Part shown: positions 63,962 through 64,000 of the stretch, piece by piece
Numbering within the stretch: the stretch's first letter is position 1
Layout: every line of letters starts with the position of its first letter
From: Planctomycetota bacterium
GTDB lineage: Bacteria; Planctomycetota; Planctomycetia; Pirellulales; Pirellulaceae
Reading direction: 5' to 3'
Length of the DNA stretch: 64,000 nt
Assembly (NCBI GenBank): GCA_963204915.1
Contig: CAUJHS010000005.1
Location: 1-64,000, forward strand
Translations under genes and position numbers: made by a program
Notes under the pieces: model-generated
What the model was told of the DNA's origin: nothing
The model's database searches: none
What the model saw: the letters and a program-made list of their open reading frames with translations, nothing else

Positions 63962-64000
63962 CGACGGGTTGCGCGCCTCGCCATACTCAAAGCACGAGAC

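Overview
The window looks like chromosomal DNA of a planctomycete, probably a Pirellulales relative. The basis is family content: a PSCyt1/DUF1549/DUF1553 haem protein followed by a DUF1501 protein, a PVC-type dehydrogenase/cytochrome c protein with HEAT-like repeats, a DUF1559 prepilin-like protein, a DUF1080 protein, two CRTAC1 (FG-GAP/UnbV) proteins and a small membrane protein with the NPYQPP start. DNA is GC-rich throughout. I saw no rRNA, tRNA, CRISPR array, prophage or complete insertion sequence.

Layout. 1-2.7 kb: a REP-associated tyrosine transposase (RAYT) flanked by copies of its presumed REP-like repeat, then a secreted beta-helix protein. 2.8-6.0 kb: a WD40-like secreted protein and three small membrane-protein genes separated by remnants of one IS transposase. 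6.0-14.1 kb: planctomycete cytochrome/DUF1501 pair convergent with a large PVC cytochrome protein. 14.3-16.8 kb: a two-gene unit coding for a PH-like membrane protein and a polytopic TIR-domain protein. 16.8-23.3 kb: a same-strand run of S9 peptidase, APH-type kinase, an enolase with two altered active-site residues, a VTT/DedA protein and an ABC ATPase. 23.3-28.2 kb: P2-type cation ATPase, tadA, DUF1080, VanZ-like. 28.3-30.8 kb: an overlapping three-gene operon joining an ABM-fold monooxygenase, a cobalamin sensor with the CarH Wx9EH motif, and a histidine kinase. 31-42.5 kb: DUF305, two CRTAC1 proteins, DUF1559 with a tiny lipoprotein, a FixJ-type regulator, and several lineage-specific secreted or zinc-ribbon proteins. 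42.9-53.8 kb: a serine peptidase facing a large circularly permuted ATP-grasp / alpha-E / transglutaminase cluster in which the ligase and alpha-E modules occur once as separate genes and once fused. 53.9-64 kb: STAS protein, a GAF-glycogen phosphorylase fusion, two secreted unknowns, an HD hydrolase, an OPT transporter, an esterase and an aldo/keto reductase.

The strongest candidates for undescribed biology are the cobalamin-sensor/kinase operon (a possible B12-based light or cofactor sensor feeding a two-component pathway), the duplicated ATP-grasp/alpha-E/transglutaminase cluster (a predicted peptide-ligation and cleavage pathway of unknown product), the membrane TIR pair, and the altered enolase. 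All functional statements come from motifs read by eye; no database search was run.
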